From NCBI GenBank assembly GCA_963667515.2, contig CAXXXY010000002.1, forward strand, positions 460,612 to 524,611: a DNA stretch of 64,000 nt, in the 5' to 3' direction. The notes beneath the pieces are model-generated. The model saw nothing but the letters and a program-made list of their open reading frames with translations, had not been told where the DNA came from and ran no database searches. This DNA is from VYDC01 sp963667515 (GTDB lineage: Bacteria > Chloroflexota > Dehalococcoidia > UBA2979). Positions 41,018-50,465 of the stretch are shown in pieces. How positions within the stretch are numbered: position 1 is the stretch's first letter; every line of letters starts with the position of its first letter. A program made the translations under genes and the position numbers.

Positions 41018-42852
41018 TGGCCGCGCCGGTGGCGCGCGGCGCGCGGCCGGGCGGCCGCCGCCCGCGCGCCGCGCCGCCCGGCTCTTCCGCCCCTACCGCT
41101 GGCGCATCGTCCCGCTGGTGGCGCTGATCGCGCTGCAGGCGGCGTTGCAGCTCGCGCCGGCACTGCTGATCGGCGAGATGGTGGACGAGGCGCTCGCGGC
41201 CGCGCCCGACAACGGCCAGATCACGGCGCTGTTCTTCGCGATGGTGGCGCTGTTCGTCGCGGCGGCGCTGACCTCGCTGGGCGTCGCCTACCTGAGCCTC
41301 GCCGTCGGCCAGGGCGTGATGCTGGACGTGCGCGACGCGCTGCACGCGCGCCTCCAGCGGCTCTCGGTGGGCTTCTACACCTCGACGCGCACGGGCGAGA
41401 TCCTCTCGCGGCTCTCGACGGACGTGAACTCCGTGCAGGAGACGGTGACCGGGCCGCTCATGGGCATGGTCACGAATCTCTTCGCGCTGGGCATCGCGGT
41501 GGCGCTGATGTTCTCGCTCAACTGGCGGCTGGCGCTGCTGGCGGTGCTGGTGCTCGCGGTGTGGGTGGTGCCGACGGGTCTGGTGGGCGCGCGCATGCGG
41601 CGGCTGCAGGCGCGCTGGCAGGCCGAGGCCGCGACGATGAGCGCACACCTGGAGGAGACGCTCTCCGTCTCGGGCGCGATGCTCGTGACGGCGTTCAGGC
41701 GGCAGCGGCTGGAGGCGGAGCGCTTCGGGCGCTCCAACCGCGCGCTGCAGCGGCTCGCGGTGCGTCGGCTGCTGCTGGGGCGCTCGTTCGCGGTCGCCAC
41801 GCAGCTCGTCGGCTCGGTGGGCATCGTGCTCGTCTACTGGCTCGGCAGCCGCGCGGTCGCGCAGGGGGATGTCACGATCGGCTCGGTCGTCGCCTTCGCC
41901 GTCATCACGCAGCGCCTCTTCCGCCCGTTCTCCGTGGTGGCGCACGCGCAGGTGACGCTGCACGCCGCGCTCGCCGTCTTCGAGCGCGTCTTCGAGTACC
42001 TCGACCTGCCGGTGGAGGTCGACGAGCGCCCCGGCGCGGCCCCGCTGCGGCAGCCCCGCGGGCAGGTCGCCTTCGAGGGGGTGGGCTTCCGCTACCCCGG
42101 CGCCGACGCCCCGGCGCTCGCCGACGTCTCCTTCGCCATCGAGCCGTGGCAGATCGTGGCGCTGGTGGGGCCGTCGGGCGCGGGGAAGACGACCGCCAGC
42201 TACCTGCTTCAGCGCTTCTACGACCCGGACGCGGGGCGCGTGCTGCTGGACGGGCGCGATCTGCGCGACGTGACGCGCGGCTCGCTGGCGAGCGCCGTGG
42301 GCGCGGTGATGCAGGAGACGTCGCTGTTCCACGCCTCGCTCGCGCAGAACATCCGCTACGGCCGCCTCGACGCCAGCGACTTCGAGGTGCGGGCGGCCGC
42401 CGGCGCCGCGGGGCTCGATGCGCTGGTCGCGCACCTCTCCGAGGGGCTCGACACGGTCGTGGGCGAGCGCGGCTACCGCCTCTCCGGCGGCGAGAAGCAG
42501 CGCGTGGCGATCGCGCGCGCCGTGCTGAAGGACCCCGCGGTGCTGATCCTCGACGAGGCGACCGCCTCGCTCGACTCGCGGCTCGAGCGCGAGGTGCACG
42601 AGGCGATGGGGCGGCTGGCGCGCGGCCGCACGACGCTGGTGATCGCGCACCGGCTCTCCACCGTGGCGTCGGCGGACGCGATCCTCGTGCTCGACGGCGG
42701 GCGGCTCGTCGAGCGGGGGGACGCACCACGGCCTGCTGGCGGCGGACGGCCTCTACGCCGCGCTCTATCGCGCGCAGCTCGCGGGGCAGCCGGGCGGGGC
42801 GCCGCTCGCCGCCGCCCCGCCTCGCCCCGCGCCCGCCGCCCCCGCCGACTGA
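41017..42852 (+). pseudogene. ABC exporter (fused membrane and ATPase domains) with two frameshifts
   Basis: The middle frame encodes a full ABC exporter: six membrane segments, then Walker A GPSGAGKTTAS, signature LSGGEKQRVAIA, Walker B VLILDEATAS and the H-loop IAHRLST. The natural start (ATG 41017, overlapping the S26 stop) is out of frame with it; a shift is needed between 41017 and about 41090. At the other end a six-G run (42715-42720) shifts the frame; removing one G restores GLLAADGLYAALYRAQ and a stop at 42852. Both could be sequencing errors in GC tracts or real lesions. Export of a modified peptide would fit the neighbours. Confidence 0.8.
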
Positions 42853-43144
42853 GGCGCGCCTCGCCGGCTGGGCGCCTCGTCGGCGGGGCGCCGAGGTGGG
42901 TGCTCCGCCCGCGGCTCGGTCGTTCCGCGCGGCGTCTCCTCCGCCTCCGGCCGCGGCGCTCCTCCGCGGCCAGCGCCCGCCGGGCGCCGGGTGCGCCTCC
43001 CGCTCCTGACTGCGGCCCGCTCCTCCTCGCTGCGCCCGACCACGAGTGATCCGCGCCCTGCGCGCCCTGTGCGCCCGTGCGGCGCCGCCGATGATTCACG
43101 TGGTGGCGTCCGGCGCGCGAGATGCGTGCGCGGCGCCGAGCTTG
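42853..43144. other. Non-coding stretch upstream of the c-di-GMP riboswitch
   Basis: After the corrected end of the ABC exporter no supported gene is seen for about 290 bases. Long open frames here are GC-rich shadows. The promoter for the riboswitch transcript should lie in this stretch, but I cannot identify clear -35/-10 hexamers. Confidence 0.4.
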
Positions 43145-43240
43145 TCGACACGGGCAAACCCGCCGAAAGGCGGGGACGCAAAGGCACGGGCCTACCCCCG
43201 CCGCGGGAGCGCGGCGGGCACGGCCGCCGGCCTGCCGAAG
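43145..43240 (+). promoter_or_regulatory. Cyclic di-GMP-I (GEMM-I) riboswitch
   Basis: The conserved core is plain: CACGGGCAAACC, a P2 stem CCCGCC-GAAA-GGCGGG with GNRA tetraloop, then GGGACGCAAAG and CACGGGCCTACC, matching the Vibrio Vc2 aptamer in order. A second GC-rich stem (CCCGCCGC...GCGGCGGG) forms the other arm. It ends just before AAGGAG and the GTG 43251 start, so it probably controls translation of the secreted protein gene downstream. The GGG at the ligand contact fits c-di-GMP, not cAMP-GMP. Confidence 0.9.
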
Positions 43241-43250
43241 GAGTTCCACT

Positions 43251-44609
43251 GTGGGTCTTTATCGCCCCGCCCCGCCCCGCCGTCGGCTGCCGTCGCCGCG
43301 AGCGATCCGCCCGCCGCGCTGGCTGGCGCCCAGGGCGCTCGCCGTCACGGGCCTCGCGATCGTGCTCGGCGCGGCGCTGGGGCTGCCCGGCCGCACCGCG
43401 CAGGCCTCGGGCGCGTGGGAGCTCGTCTCCGCCACGGCGCCCGCGCAGATCACCGCCGGCTCCGTGCTGCCCGTCGAGGTCGTCGTGCGCAACGGCGGCA
43501 GCGGCTCGCTCGGTCTCGTCGACGTGGAGCTCTACAGCCCGTCGGGCCGGAAGCTCGACCAGCACTACTGGGACTGAGTGTGGCTGAACGGCGGCGAGAC
43601 GCGCACCTTCCACGCCAGCTTCCCGGTGTCACCGGTAGCGGTCGCCGGCATCTACACCGTGAAGGTGGGCTTCTTCGACGGCGGCTGGGCGTCGCTCTCG
43701 GCGTGGCACAACCAGGTCGCGCAGGTGACGGTCGCCGACGGCCCCGCGGCGTGGGAGCTCGTCGAGATCCTCGCGCCCGCGACGGCCGCGCCCGGCACCG
43801 CGCTCCCGGTCACGATCACCATCGACAACCCGGGCGCGACGTCGAGCGGGCTGGTCGACCTCGAGCTCTACAGCCCGGCGGGCGCAAAGATCGCGCAGCG
43901 AGCGTGGGACAACATCGAGATCACGGGCGGCGGCAGCGTCGTGCTGTCGCACGACTTCCTGCTCGCGGCCGCCGCGCCCACGGGCAACTACATCGTGAAG
44001 CTCGGCGTCTTCGGCGTCGGCTGGGGCGCGCTGGCGAGCTGGTACAACGAGGCGGCGACCGTCGCCGTCGCGCCGCCGCCGCCACCGCCACCGCAGGTGC
44101 TGCCGCTGCTGGGCCTGCTCGACGACGAGGTGATCCTGCACAACGCGAGCAACCTCGTGGGCTTCGGCGGGGACGGCACGCACGGCGGGATCGAGCTGCT
44201 GTCGACGGGCGATGTCGGCGCGCTGGGCGCCGCGACGGTCGTGGTCAGCACCTCATGGGACCTGGCGGCGCACTCCGCGGTCCACCCCTGCGGGCTGATC
44301 GAGGTGGCTCCGCGCGTCTTCCCCGTGGACATCGCGACGGGCTTCAGCCCCATCCCCTGGACGGCGACGGCGACCGTCACCGTGACGACCGCGGGCGGAG
44401 CGGTGAGCGGCGCCGGCGGCGGCGGCTCGCTTTGCGAGCGCGAGGCGCTTGCCGGGGGCGGCTTCCTGCTGGAGGGCATCGTCAGCTTCGAGCTGACGGG
44501 CGGCTCGGGCGACCTCGCCGGTGCGTCCGGCTCGGGCCAGACGCGCCTCATCGCGAACAGCGTGACGCGCGAGATCACCGGCAACGAGCTGCTGCTGCGC
44601 CTCGGCTAG
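43251..44609 (+). pseudogene. Secreted two-repeat protein controlled by c-di-GMP riboswitch, interrupted by in-frame TGA
   Basis: From GTG 43251 the product has a signal peptide (ALAVTGLAIVLGAALGLPG), then two CARDB-like beta domains (first GAWELVSATAPAQITAGS; second AAWELVEILAPATAAPGT). A poly-Pro linker and a C-terminal domain with HPCG and GGGGSLCERE follow. A TGA at 43575-43577 interrupts the first domain after HYWD; the frame continues directly (VWLNGGETRTF). In the second domain the same place reads WDN, so a sense codon was probably lost. Without readthrough only 108 residues are made. Its TAG lies in the CTAG target of IS481 copy 4. Confidence 0.8.
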
Positions 44610-44610
44610 C

Positions 44611-45660
44611 TGTACTACCCAGGAAGGTTGTTCACAGGCGGGAGGCGGGGACGGCCCCGCCGACGCCGCCGTGCGGTCGGCGGTGATTGTAGCGGTAGAG
44701 CCAGCGTGGGAGCTGGCGCAGCCGCTCGGCGTTGGAGCGGTAGGGGCGGGCGTAGGCCCACTCGTTCTGCAGGATCTGGATGAAACGCTCGGCTTTGCCG
44801 TTCGTCTGCGGGCGGTAGGGCCGCGTGTGCGACAGCCGCACGTCTGCGGCAGCGGCGGCGCCGTGGAAGCTGCGGGCGACGGTGTAGGCCTTCGCGTTGT
44901 CGGTCAGGACCCGGCGCACGCGCACGCCACGCCGGCGGAAGGCCGCGAGCGCCTGCTCGAGGAAGGCGGCGCAGCTCGCGCCACGCTCGTCGGGCAGGAC
45001 GGAGACGTAGGCGTAACGGCTGTGGTCGTCGACGGCGACGTGTAGGTACTCCAGCCCCAGCGAACGCCGCGAATGCGGCCCGGAGCGCGTCTCGGCGAAG
45101 CCAGGCGCCATTCGCTTGCCGCCGCCCTCGGGGACGCGCCCGAGCTTCTTCACGTCGAGATGCAGCAGGTCGCCGGGGGCGTCGTGCTCGTAGCGGACCG
45201 GCTCCCGGGTGACGCGGTGCAGGCGGTCGAGCCGGTTGAGGCCGCGGCGCCGCAGCACGGCGTAGACCGTGGAGCGGGCGACCCCGAGCGCCCACTGGAT
45301 GCGATGCGGCCCGAATCCCTGCGTGCGTCGCACGGCGCAGATGCGTCGCTCCAGCTCGGGCGGCGTGCGCCGGGGATGCGCGCGCGGGGCGGAGCTGCGG
45401 TCCTCGAGCCCTGCCGCTCCCTCCGCCCGGAAGCGCCCCAGCCACTTGGCAACGGTGTGGCGGGAGACGCGGAAGTGGCGAGCGACCTCAGCCTGGGGCC
45501 AGCCGGCGTCCACTTCCCGCACGAGCTCGAGTCGGGTCAGCGGCGTCAGCCGCGCGTTACGATGGGCCATGAGGGTGTCCTCTCCTCGCTACTGCCGTGC
45601 TGTCACACACAGCAGCGGGCGAGGCCCCTCATCCTGTCAACAACCTACGTGGGAACTACA
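44611..45660 (-). mobile_element. IS481-family insertion sequence, copy 4
   Basis: The element is 1,050 bp, minus oriented, with the same ends as the others. CTAG flanks both sides (GCTAGC left, CCTAGC right). The left CTAG contains the TAG stop of the secreted protein gene, so that gene keeps its end. Confidence 0.94.
44632..45570 (-). CDS. IS481-family transposase (copy 4)
   Basis: This is an intact 312-residue transposase, matching copies 2 and 3 (FRAEGAAGL variant) and differing from copy 1 at that codon. Confidence 0.93.
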   Translation of the reverse strand: MAHRNARLTPLTRLELVREVDAGWPQAEVARHFRVSRHTVAKWLGRFRAEGAAGLEDRSSAPRAHPRRTPPELERRICAVRRTQGFGPHRIQWALGVARSTVYAVLRRRGLNRLDRLHRVTREPVRYEHDAPGDLLHLDVKKLGRVPEGGGKRMAPGFAETRSGPHSRRSLGLEYLHVAVDDHSRYAYVSVLPDERGASCAAFLEQALAAFRRRGVRVRRVLTDNAKAYTVARSFHGAAAAADVRLSHTRPYRPQTNGKAERFIQILQNEWAYARPYRSNAERLRQLPRWLYRYNHRRPHGGVGGAVPASRL

Positions 45661-45727
45661 CCTAGCGCCTGCCCGCGGTCGGGCGTCCCGAGGCGCCGCC
45701 GCGCCTCCGCGAGGCGAGGCGCGCGCC

Positions 45728-46906
45728 TCAGCGCTCGAGGATGCGCCGCGCCGGGTGCTGGAGCTGCTCGACGAGCGCGATCGCGCCGATCGCCGCCGCC
45801 ACGATGCCCAGCACCACGGGCGGCTGCGCGTCGGCGGCGAGCACCAGCGCCACGACGAGCGCCGCGAGCACGCCGAGGCGGGGCAGCAGCAGCTGCCTCG
45901 ACGCCCGCGCCCAGGCGGCGGCGCCTCCCCCCACGAACAGCACGAGGCCCAGCGCCAGCGCCACGACTCCCGCCGTCTCCAGGTGCTCGCCGGGGTGCAG
46001 CACCATCTCCTCGAAGCCGACGGCGATGCCGATCACACCGCCGACCACCGCGAAGTGCGTGAGGCTGAACGTGTCGCGGGCGAGCTGCGCCTCCGTGGCT
46101 CGCGGCTCGCGCTCGAGCTGCGCCTCCAGCGCGTCCTTCAGCCAGCCGAAGTAGCTCCACCACAGCAGGCAGGTGACGGCGACCGCGCCGACGGCGACGC
46201 GCAGCAGCTCGCCGGTGCGCGGGGCGTCCGCGACGATCACGCCCACCACGATCAGCGACTCGCCGAGCGCGATGATCACGAACAGCCCGTGCCGCTCCAC
46301 GAAGTGCCCGGCGCGGAGCTGCCAGCCCTCGTAGCCGCCGGCCACGGCCGTCGCGGCGATGTCCAGCAGCACGGCGCCCAGCCAGAACCACCCGCGCACG
46401 TCCGCGTCGGCGAACCCGCCGGCGATCACCACGACCATGCCGGGGATCGACGCCAGGACGAAGCGCCGCACGGCCACGAGCTGCTGGGAGTGCTCGGAGG
46501 CGACGACGAGGTAGATCGCCATGCCGATCCCACGCACGGCGACTTAGGGCACGGCGAACCACAGTCCCACGTCGTCGGTGAAGGCCTGACTCACCGACGC
46601 GGCCATGATGAAGGCGACCGCGGTCGCGACCAGCGTCGTGAGCCGCACCAGCCCGTGCTCCGTGTCGGAGGGATTGAGCGCCCACGTCCACTGCGTCCAC
46701 GCCCACCAGATCATCCAGAAGATCAGCAGCGAGCGCGCCGCGCCCGCCCAGTCGAGGTGCTCCAGGGTCAGCGCCGTGACCTCGGTGAGCGCGAAGACGA
46801 AGACGAGGTCGAAGAAGAGCTCGACGAAGGTCGCGCCCTGCCCCTCGGGCACCGCGAAGGGAGGCCCGAGCCGCCGCGCCGCCGGTGCCGTCGTCGCCTC
46901 GCTCAT
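45728..46906 (-). pseudogene. ltrA: Low-temperature-requirement A (LtrA)-family membrane protein, nonsense mutation
   Basis: The N-terminal part from ATG 46906 (FVELFFDLVFVFALTEVT) and the longer C-terminal part (EGWQLRAGHFVERHGLFVII, ALGESLIVVGV) are both LtrA. They lie in the same frame, separated only by TAA at 46544-46546 after WFAVP. Family members have an aromatic residue there (FAVPY type), so a Tyr codon probably became TAA. The total would be about 392 residues with roughly ten membrane spans. A downstream start could still make the C-terminal part. Confidence 0.85.
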
Positions 46907-47286
46907 CGCTCGCCCTTCCGCCGCTCCGTCGACGCGGCTGTAGCGTAGGCTGGCGGGCGGCTGGTGCCGAGGCGAGCGGCGTCGCGCCCTGCCTCGATTC
47001 GGCGCGTGCCGGCCGCAACGTGGCCCGGAGGATCACGCGCGGCGCCGAATCTACCTGTCATCGGAGACGAGAACGCCGGTCGTCGCGAGTCTCGGTCCGG
47101 TCGCCGCAGGTCCGATTCGGCTGGTTGGCGACCCGGCACCGGCTCTCGCCGGGTCGCCAGGTGTGAGCCGCGCGGAGTGGTCTGCTTGACGCTTGCTCGA
47201 CCCTTCACCCACCGGGTCGCCGCTTGCTCAACACGCCCCGGCAACCGCCCCCCTCGACCATGGACCAACGTGGGGGGAGAGTGCCG
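46907..47286. other. Intergenic region with a strong hairpin
   Basis: No gene is supported in this 380-base gap between ltrA and the divergent secreted protein gene. It contains a 12-bp perfect stem (47126-47137 with 47148-47159, TGGCGACCCGGC) around a 10-base loop. It has no T-run on either strand. It could be an RNA structure in the leader of the downstream gene or a DNA-level signal. Confidence 0.5.
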
Positions 47287-48033
47287 ATGCGACGGTCAGC
47301 CAGGTCACGCGCGGGTAAGTTCATCGCGTTCGCGGCGATCGCCGCGATCTGCCTCGTGCTCGCCTGGGCGGCCGCGCTACAGACGAGTGGCGGGCGGACG
47401 TCCATCGAGGCGACGTCGGCCCCGGGCCGCGAGGCTCCGCCGTGGGTGGGTGCGCAGGCGGTGTCGCGGCCCGCGAGTACACCCGAGGCGACGCCCTCGC
47501 CCGTCCCGGAAGCTGGCTCGACGCTGGCTCCGTCACCCGATGCCGCGGTGGCAACGCCGCCGCAAGCAGGGTCGCCGCCTCCGCTGACCGACGGCAGCCC
47601 CGCCCCGACAGTCCCCGCCTCGGGCTCGCCTGCGGACGCCCAGCCGAGCGCTCCGACGATTCCGACGAGTGGTAGCCCGGCCCCGGCGGTCCCCGCCGCG
47701 ACCTCACCCTCGGAAGCGCAGCCGAGCGCCCCGCCGACGATTCCATCGACCGGCGGCAGCCCCGCGCCGGCAGTCCCCGGCGCAGGCTCGCCTCCGGTAG
47801 CCCCACCGACCGTTCCATCGACCGACGGACCGGCGCCGCCCTCCGTGGTCCACCCCTGCGGCCCCATCGAGTCCAACCCCGTGCCCTGGACGGCGAGCGC
47901 GACCGTCACCCTCACGCCCACGGGCGGTGCGGTGAGCATCGCCGGTGGCTCCCTCTGCGAGGCGCTTGCCGCCGGCGGCTTGCTGCTGGAGGGCATTGTC
48001 AGCTTCGACCGGTCGGGCGGCTCGGGCGACTAG
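47287..48033 (+). CDS. Secreted Pro/Ser/Ala-rich protein with shortened HPCG domain
   Basis: The 248-residue product has an N-terminal membrane/signal segment (IAFAAIAAICLVLAWAAAL), a long Pro/Ser/Ala-rich linker with GSPAPAVP-type repeats, and a C-terminal piece (HPCGPIESNPVPWTASATVT, then GGSLCEALAAGG). That piece matches the end of the riboswitch-controlled protein at 43251-44609, but stops early at GGSGD, about 35 residues short. ATG 47287 has GGGGGGAGAG upstream. Function unknown. Confidence 0.75.
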   Translation: MRRSARSRAGKFIAFAAIAAICLVLAWAAALQTSGGRTSIEATSAPGREAPPWVGAQAVSRPASTPEATPSPVPEAGSTLAPSPDAAVATPPQAGSPPPLTDGSPAPTVPASGSPADAQPSAPTIPTSGSPAPAVPAATSPSEAQPSAPPTIPSTGGSPAPAVPGAGSPPVAPPTVPSTDGPAPPSVVHPCGPIESNPVPWTASATVTLTPTGGAVSIAGGSLCEALAAGGLLLEGIVSFDRSGGSGD

Positions 48034-48078
48034 CGGCAGGTGTGGTCGCCGCGAGCCGCCGCCGGTCCCGCACCCCGC

Positions 48079-48456
48079 TCAGTACGCCCCGAGCTCGCGC
48101 AGCCTGCGGTCGCTGATGCCGAAGTAGTGCGCGACCTCGTGCCGCACGGTGTGCTCGACCAGCGCCGCCAGCTGCTCGCCGTCGCGGGCCATGCGCTGGA
48201 GCGGCTCCTGGAAGAGGACGACGACGTCGGGCATCGCGAGGTTGTAGCCGGACGTGCGCTGCGGGAGCGGCACGCCGCGGTAGACGCCGAGCAGCGTGCC
48301 ACCGCGAGTCGTGCCCGTCATGTCGAGGTCATCGGGGTCGGCCCAGTCCTCGACGATGAAGCTGACGTTCTCGAAGCGGTCGCGGAAGTACCGAGGCAGA
48401 GCGGCCACGGCCTCGCGCACCAGCGCCTCGAACGCCTCACGGTCTACCGCATGCAT
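48079..48456 (-). CDS. Zincin-like metallopeptidase family protein
   Basis: The 125-residue protein has HEVAHYFGISDRRLRELGAY at the C-terminus, the HExxH zinc motif of the small metallopeptidase family once called DUF1025. The middle segment GVYRGVPLPQRTSGYNL is also typical. ATG 48456 gives normal length. The natural substrate is unknown for the family. Confidence 0.88.
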   Translation of the reverse strand: MHAVDREAFEALVREAVAALPRYFRDRFENVSFIVEDWADPDDLDMTGTTRGGTLLGVYRGVPLPQRTSGYNLAMPDVVVLFQEPLQRMARDGEQLAALVEHTVRHEVAHYFGISDRRLRELGAY

Positions 48457-48652
48457 CGCCCCACCGTACGCGCGGAGATGCCGTGCCGCCCGCGCGTCGT
48501 CGCGCGCGCTCCGACCCGCGCGTCCACCGACACTCGACCTTCGCGCGCGACACTGACTCATCAGCCCTCGGTGCATGTGGCGGTCGCGTCGTGGATGCGC
48601 TGCCTCCGCTCCAGAGAACGCGAGGGCTCGGCGACTTCACCGTGGAGGCTCG

Positions 48653-49207
48653 ATGACGCTTCGTGCGATTGTCTTCGTCGGGCTGCTGTTCACGTTCGCA
48701 TCGCTCGCTGGTGTCGTTGTCGGCGCTCGTACCGCAGCGGGTGACGCCGACTCGCCCCGCCCAGCCACCGCAGCGGGTGACGCCGACTCGTCCCGCCCCG
48801 CCACCGCCGCGGCTGACGCCGACTCGCCCCGCACACCCACCGCCACGCCGGAAGCCGTCGCGCCGCTGGAGCTTGTCGACGTCACGAGTAGCCCCTCGAC
48901 GCCGGGAGCCGGTGAGCGCTACGAGGTGAGCGTGACGGTGCGAAACACAGCGGCACGCGCGCTGGTCTTCCTGCTCGACGTGGAGTCGTACGTCGAGGTC
49001 GCCCCCGACGACTGGACGAAGGACCCTCAGAGGGTCAAAGACGGAGTCAGCCTCGATGGAGGCGCGACTCGCACCTACACCTTCGACATGGAGTCGGCGG
49101 AGGCCGGCCCCCACGTGGTGAAGGTCGGCGCGTTCTCACCCGGCTGGTGGGAAGTCATCGTCTTCTGGGATGAGGCGCTCCTCATGACGGTGAATCCCGC
49201 CGAATAG
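48653..49207 (+). CDS. Secreted CARDB-like protein with triplicated linker
   Basis: The 184-residue product has a signal sequence (AIVFVGLLFTFASLAGVVV), three 12-residue repeats of the TAAGDADSPRPA type encoded by near-identical 36-base units, and one beta-sandwich domain (LELVDVTSSPSTPGAGERYE, then PHVVKVGAFSPGW). That domain resembles the repeats in the 43251 protein. ATG 48653 has GTGGAGG upstream. It forms a family with the two other secreted proteins nearby. Confidence 0.75.
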   Translation: MTLRAIVFVGLLFTFASLAGVVVGARTAAGDADSPRPATAAGDADSSRPATAAADADSPRTPTATPEAVAPLELVDVTSSPSTPGAGERYEVSVTVRNTAARALVFLLDVESYVEVAPDDWTKDPQRVKDGVSLDGGATRTYTFDMESAEAGPHVVKVGAFSPGWWEVIVFWDEALLMTVNPAE

Positions 49208-49257
49208 GGCGCCGCGCTCGGCCGACCGGGCGACCTCCTCGCGGCGTCGTTCCCACG

Positions 49258-50292
49258 TCACCCGGGCGGGCCCTTCCGAAACGAGCCGTCCGGGGTACCG
49301 GCGAAGCAGCCCACCACCCAGGGATAGCTGTCGGTCACGTAGTAGCCGTAGCTGCCGTCGCGCACCATCCCGTTGCATGCGTCGAGGTCGCCCTCGCCCG
49401 TGAACTCGTAGTCGTCGATGAAGGCTCCATCGTAGTTCCCGCCGGGGAAGGCACTCTCCCCGGGCTGGCTGACCCGGGCACCCGCTCTGAGCGCGTAGCC
49501 CGACACCGCCCTGCGGATCCGGCCGCCCTCATCCACGTGCGGCCCGTAGATCGGAAACCCATCTGCTGCGAAGCCGATGACGCCCGACGCACTGCCGCCC
49601 GGCGCGTCGTACAACGCAGCGGGGTCACCGTGGTAGTGGTACGCGCCATCGGGCTGGGTGTGGGCGTTGTTTCGGTCGGTGCCGAAGCCGTTTCCCGGAA
49701 ACATGGGGTCGTAGCGCCAGGGCGTTCCCGCCTCCATGCACCCGATGCGCTCCCGGCCGAGCGGATCGGGTCCCACGCCGTAGCAGGCCGCCCCCAGCTG
49801 GTCGAGCTTCACCCCGTTGAGGAAGACGTCGTTGTCGAAGGTCAGGCTCAGGGCGGTCGGTGATCGCGCGGCGGTTGGCAAGCGAGGGACGGTGAAGCTC
49901 TCGTCGACCTCGGACACCGGGCTCGCGAAGGCCCCCGCGTCGTTGAAGTCGTGGTTCGGGATGCCGTTGCTGCTCAGCGTGCAGTCCCCGGCGTTCGCGG
50001 TGATCTCGACCGCTGCCGTGAAGTCCACGTCGCGGCCCAGGTCGGTCACCGACGTCCCGTACTCGCCCACGTAGGACGCACAGTCCGGGCCCCGGCTGGT
50101 GAGCCGAGCGTCCGTGATGTCGGTTGCCCCGTCGTCGTCTCCACGGCTCGAGTCCTCTGCGCCCCGTGCCTCCGTCGAGCTTCCTTCTCCCACGGAGTCC
50201 TCGCCGTCCCCGTCGCCGCACGCCCCCAGCGCGAGGGCGATGCAGAGGGCGAGGAGGGGAACGAGCCAACGGACGGACGCGAGGCGGATCAC
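49258..50292 (-). CDS. YHYH-domain lipoprotein
   Basis: The 344-residue protein has a lipoprotein signal (LLALCIALALGACG) and an acidic linker, then a YHYH domain: the name motif is in DGAYHYHGDPAALY, followed by GFAADGFPIYGPH. YHYH proteins are exported and of unclear function. GTG 50292 is the start. Six or more cysteines in the mature part could form disulfides. It is divergent from the Dabb pseudogene. Confidence 0.85.
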   Translation of the reverse strand: MIRLASVRWLVPLLALCIALALGACGDGDGEDSVGEGSSTEARGAEDSSRGDDDGATDITDARLTSRGPDCASYVGEYGTSVTDLGRDVDFTAAVEITANAGDCTLSSNGIPNHDFNDAGAFASPVSEVDESFTVPRLPTAARSPTALSLTFDNDVFLNGVKLDQLGAACYGVGPDPLGRERIGCMEAGTPWRYDPMFPGNGFGTDRNNAHTQPDGAYHYHGDPAALYDAPGGSASGVIGFAADGFPIYGPHVDEGGRIRRAVSGYALRAGARVSQPGESAFPGGNYDGAFIDDYEFTGEGDLDACNGMVRDGSYGYYVTDSYPWVVGCFAGTPDGSFRKGPPG

Positions 50293-50465
50293 AGCGCTCT
50301 ACCTCCCGCCCGCCGAGCATCGGCACCGCCGCAGCAGCGCGATCGGATGTCTTCGAGCGCTCGATGTCGCTCACCACGAGCAGCGTGGCCAGCTCCACCC
50401 GCTCCGCCGCCGCACCATCGCGCCCGGGACTTGTCGCGCGCAACAGCACCTGCTACGACGCCGGC

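Noticed and set aside
39147..42852. A complete lasso-peptide biosynthetic cluster
   Set aside because: No asparagine-synthase-like cyclase, transglutaminase-type protease or precursor gene is present in the window.
43575..43577. In-frame TGA in the riboswitch-controlled secreted protein as a second selenocysteine codon
   Set aside because: The position corresponds to a non-redox residue (after WD; Asn in the second repeat) and no hairpin with a short G-containing loop lies 16-37 bases downstream. A nonsense change is the simpler reading.
46544..46546. TAA in ltrA as a genuine gene boundary giving two proteins
   Set aside because: Both sides align with one continuous LtrA family protein in the same frame, with no ribosome-binding site at the second part; a Tyr-to-stop change fits better.
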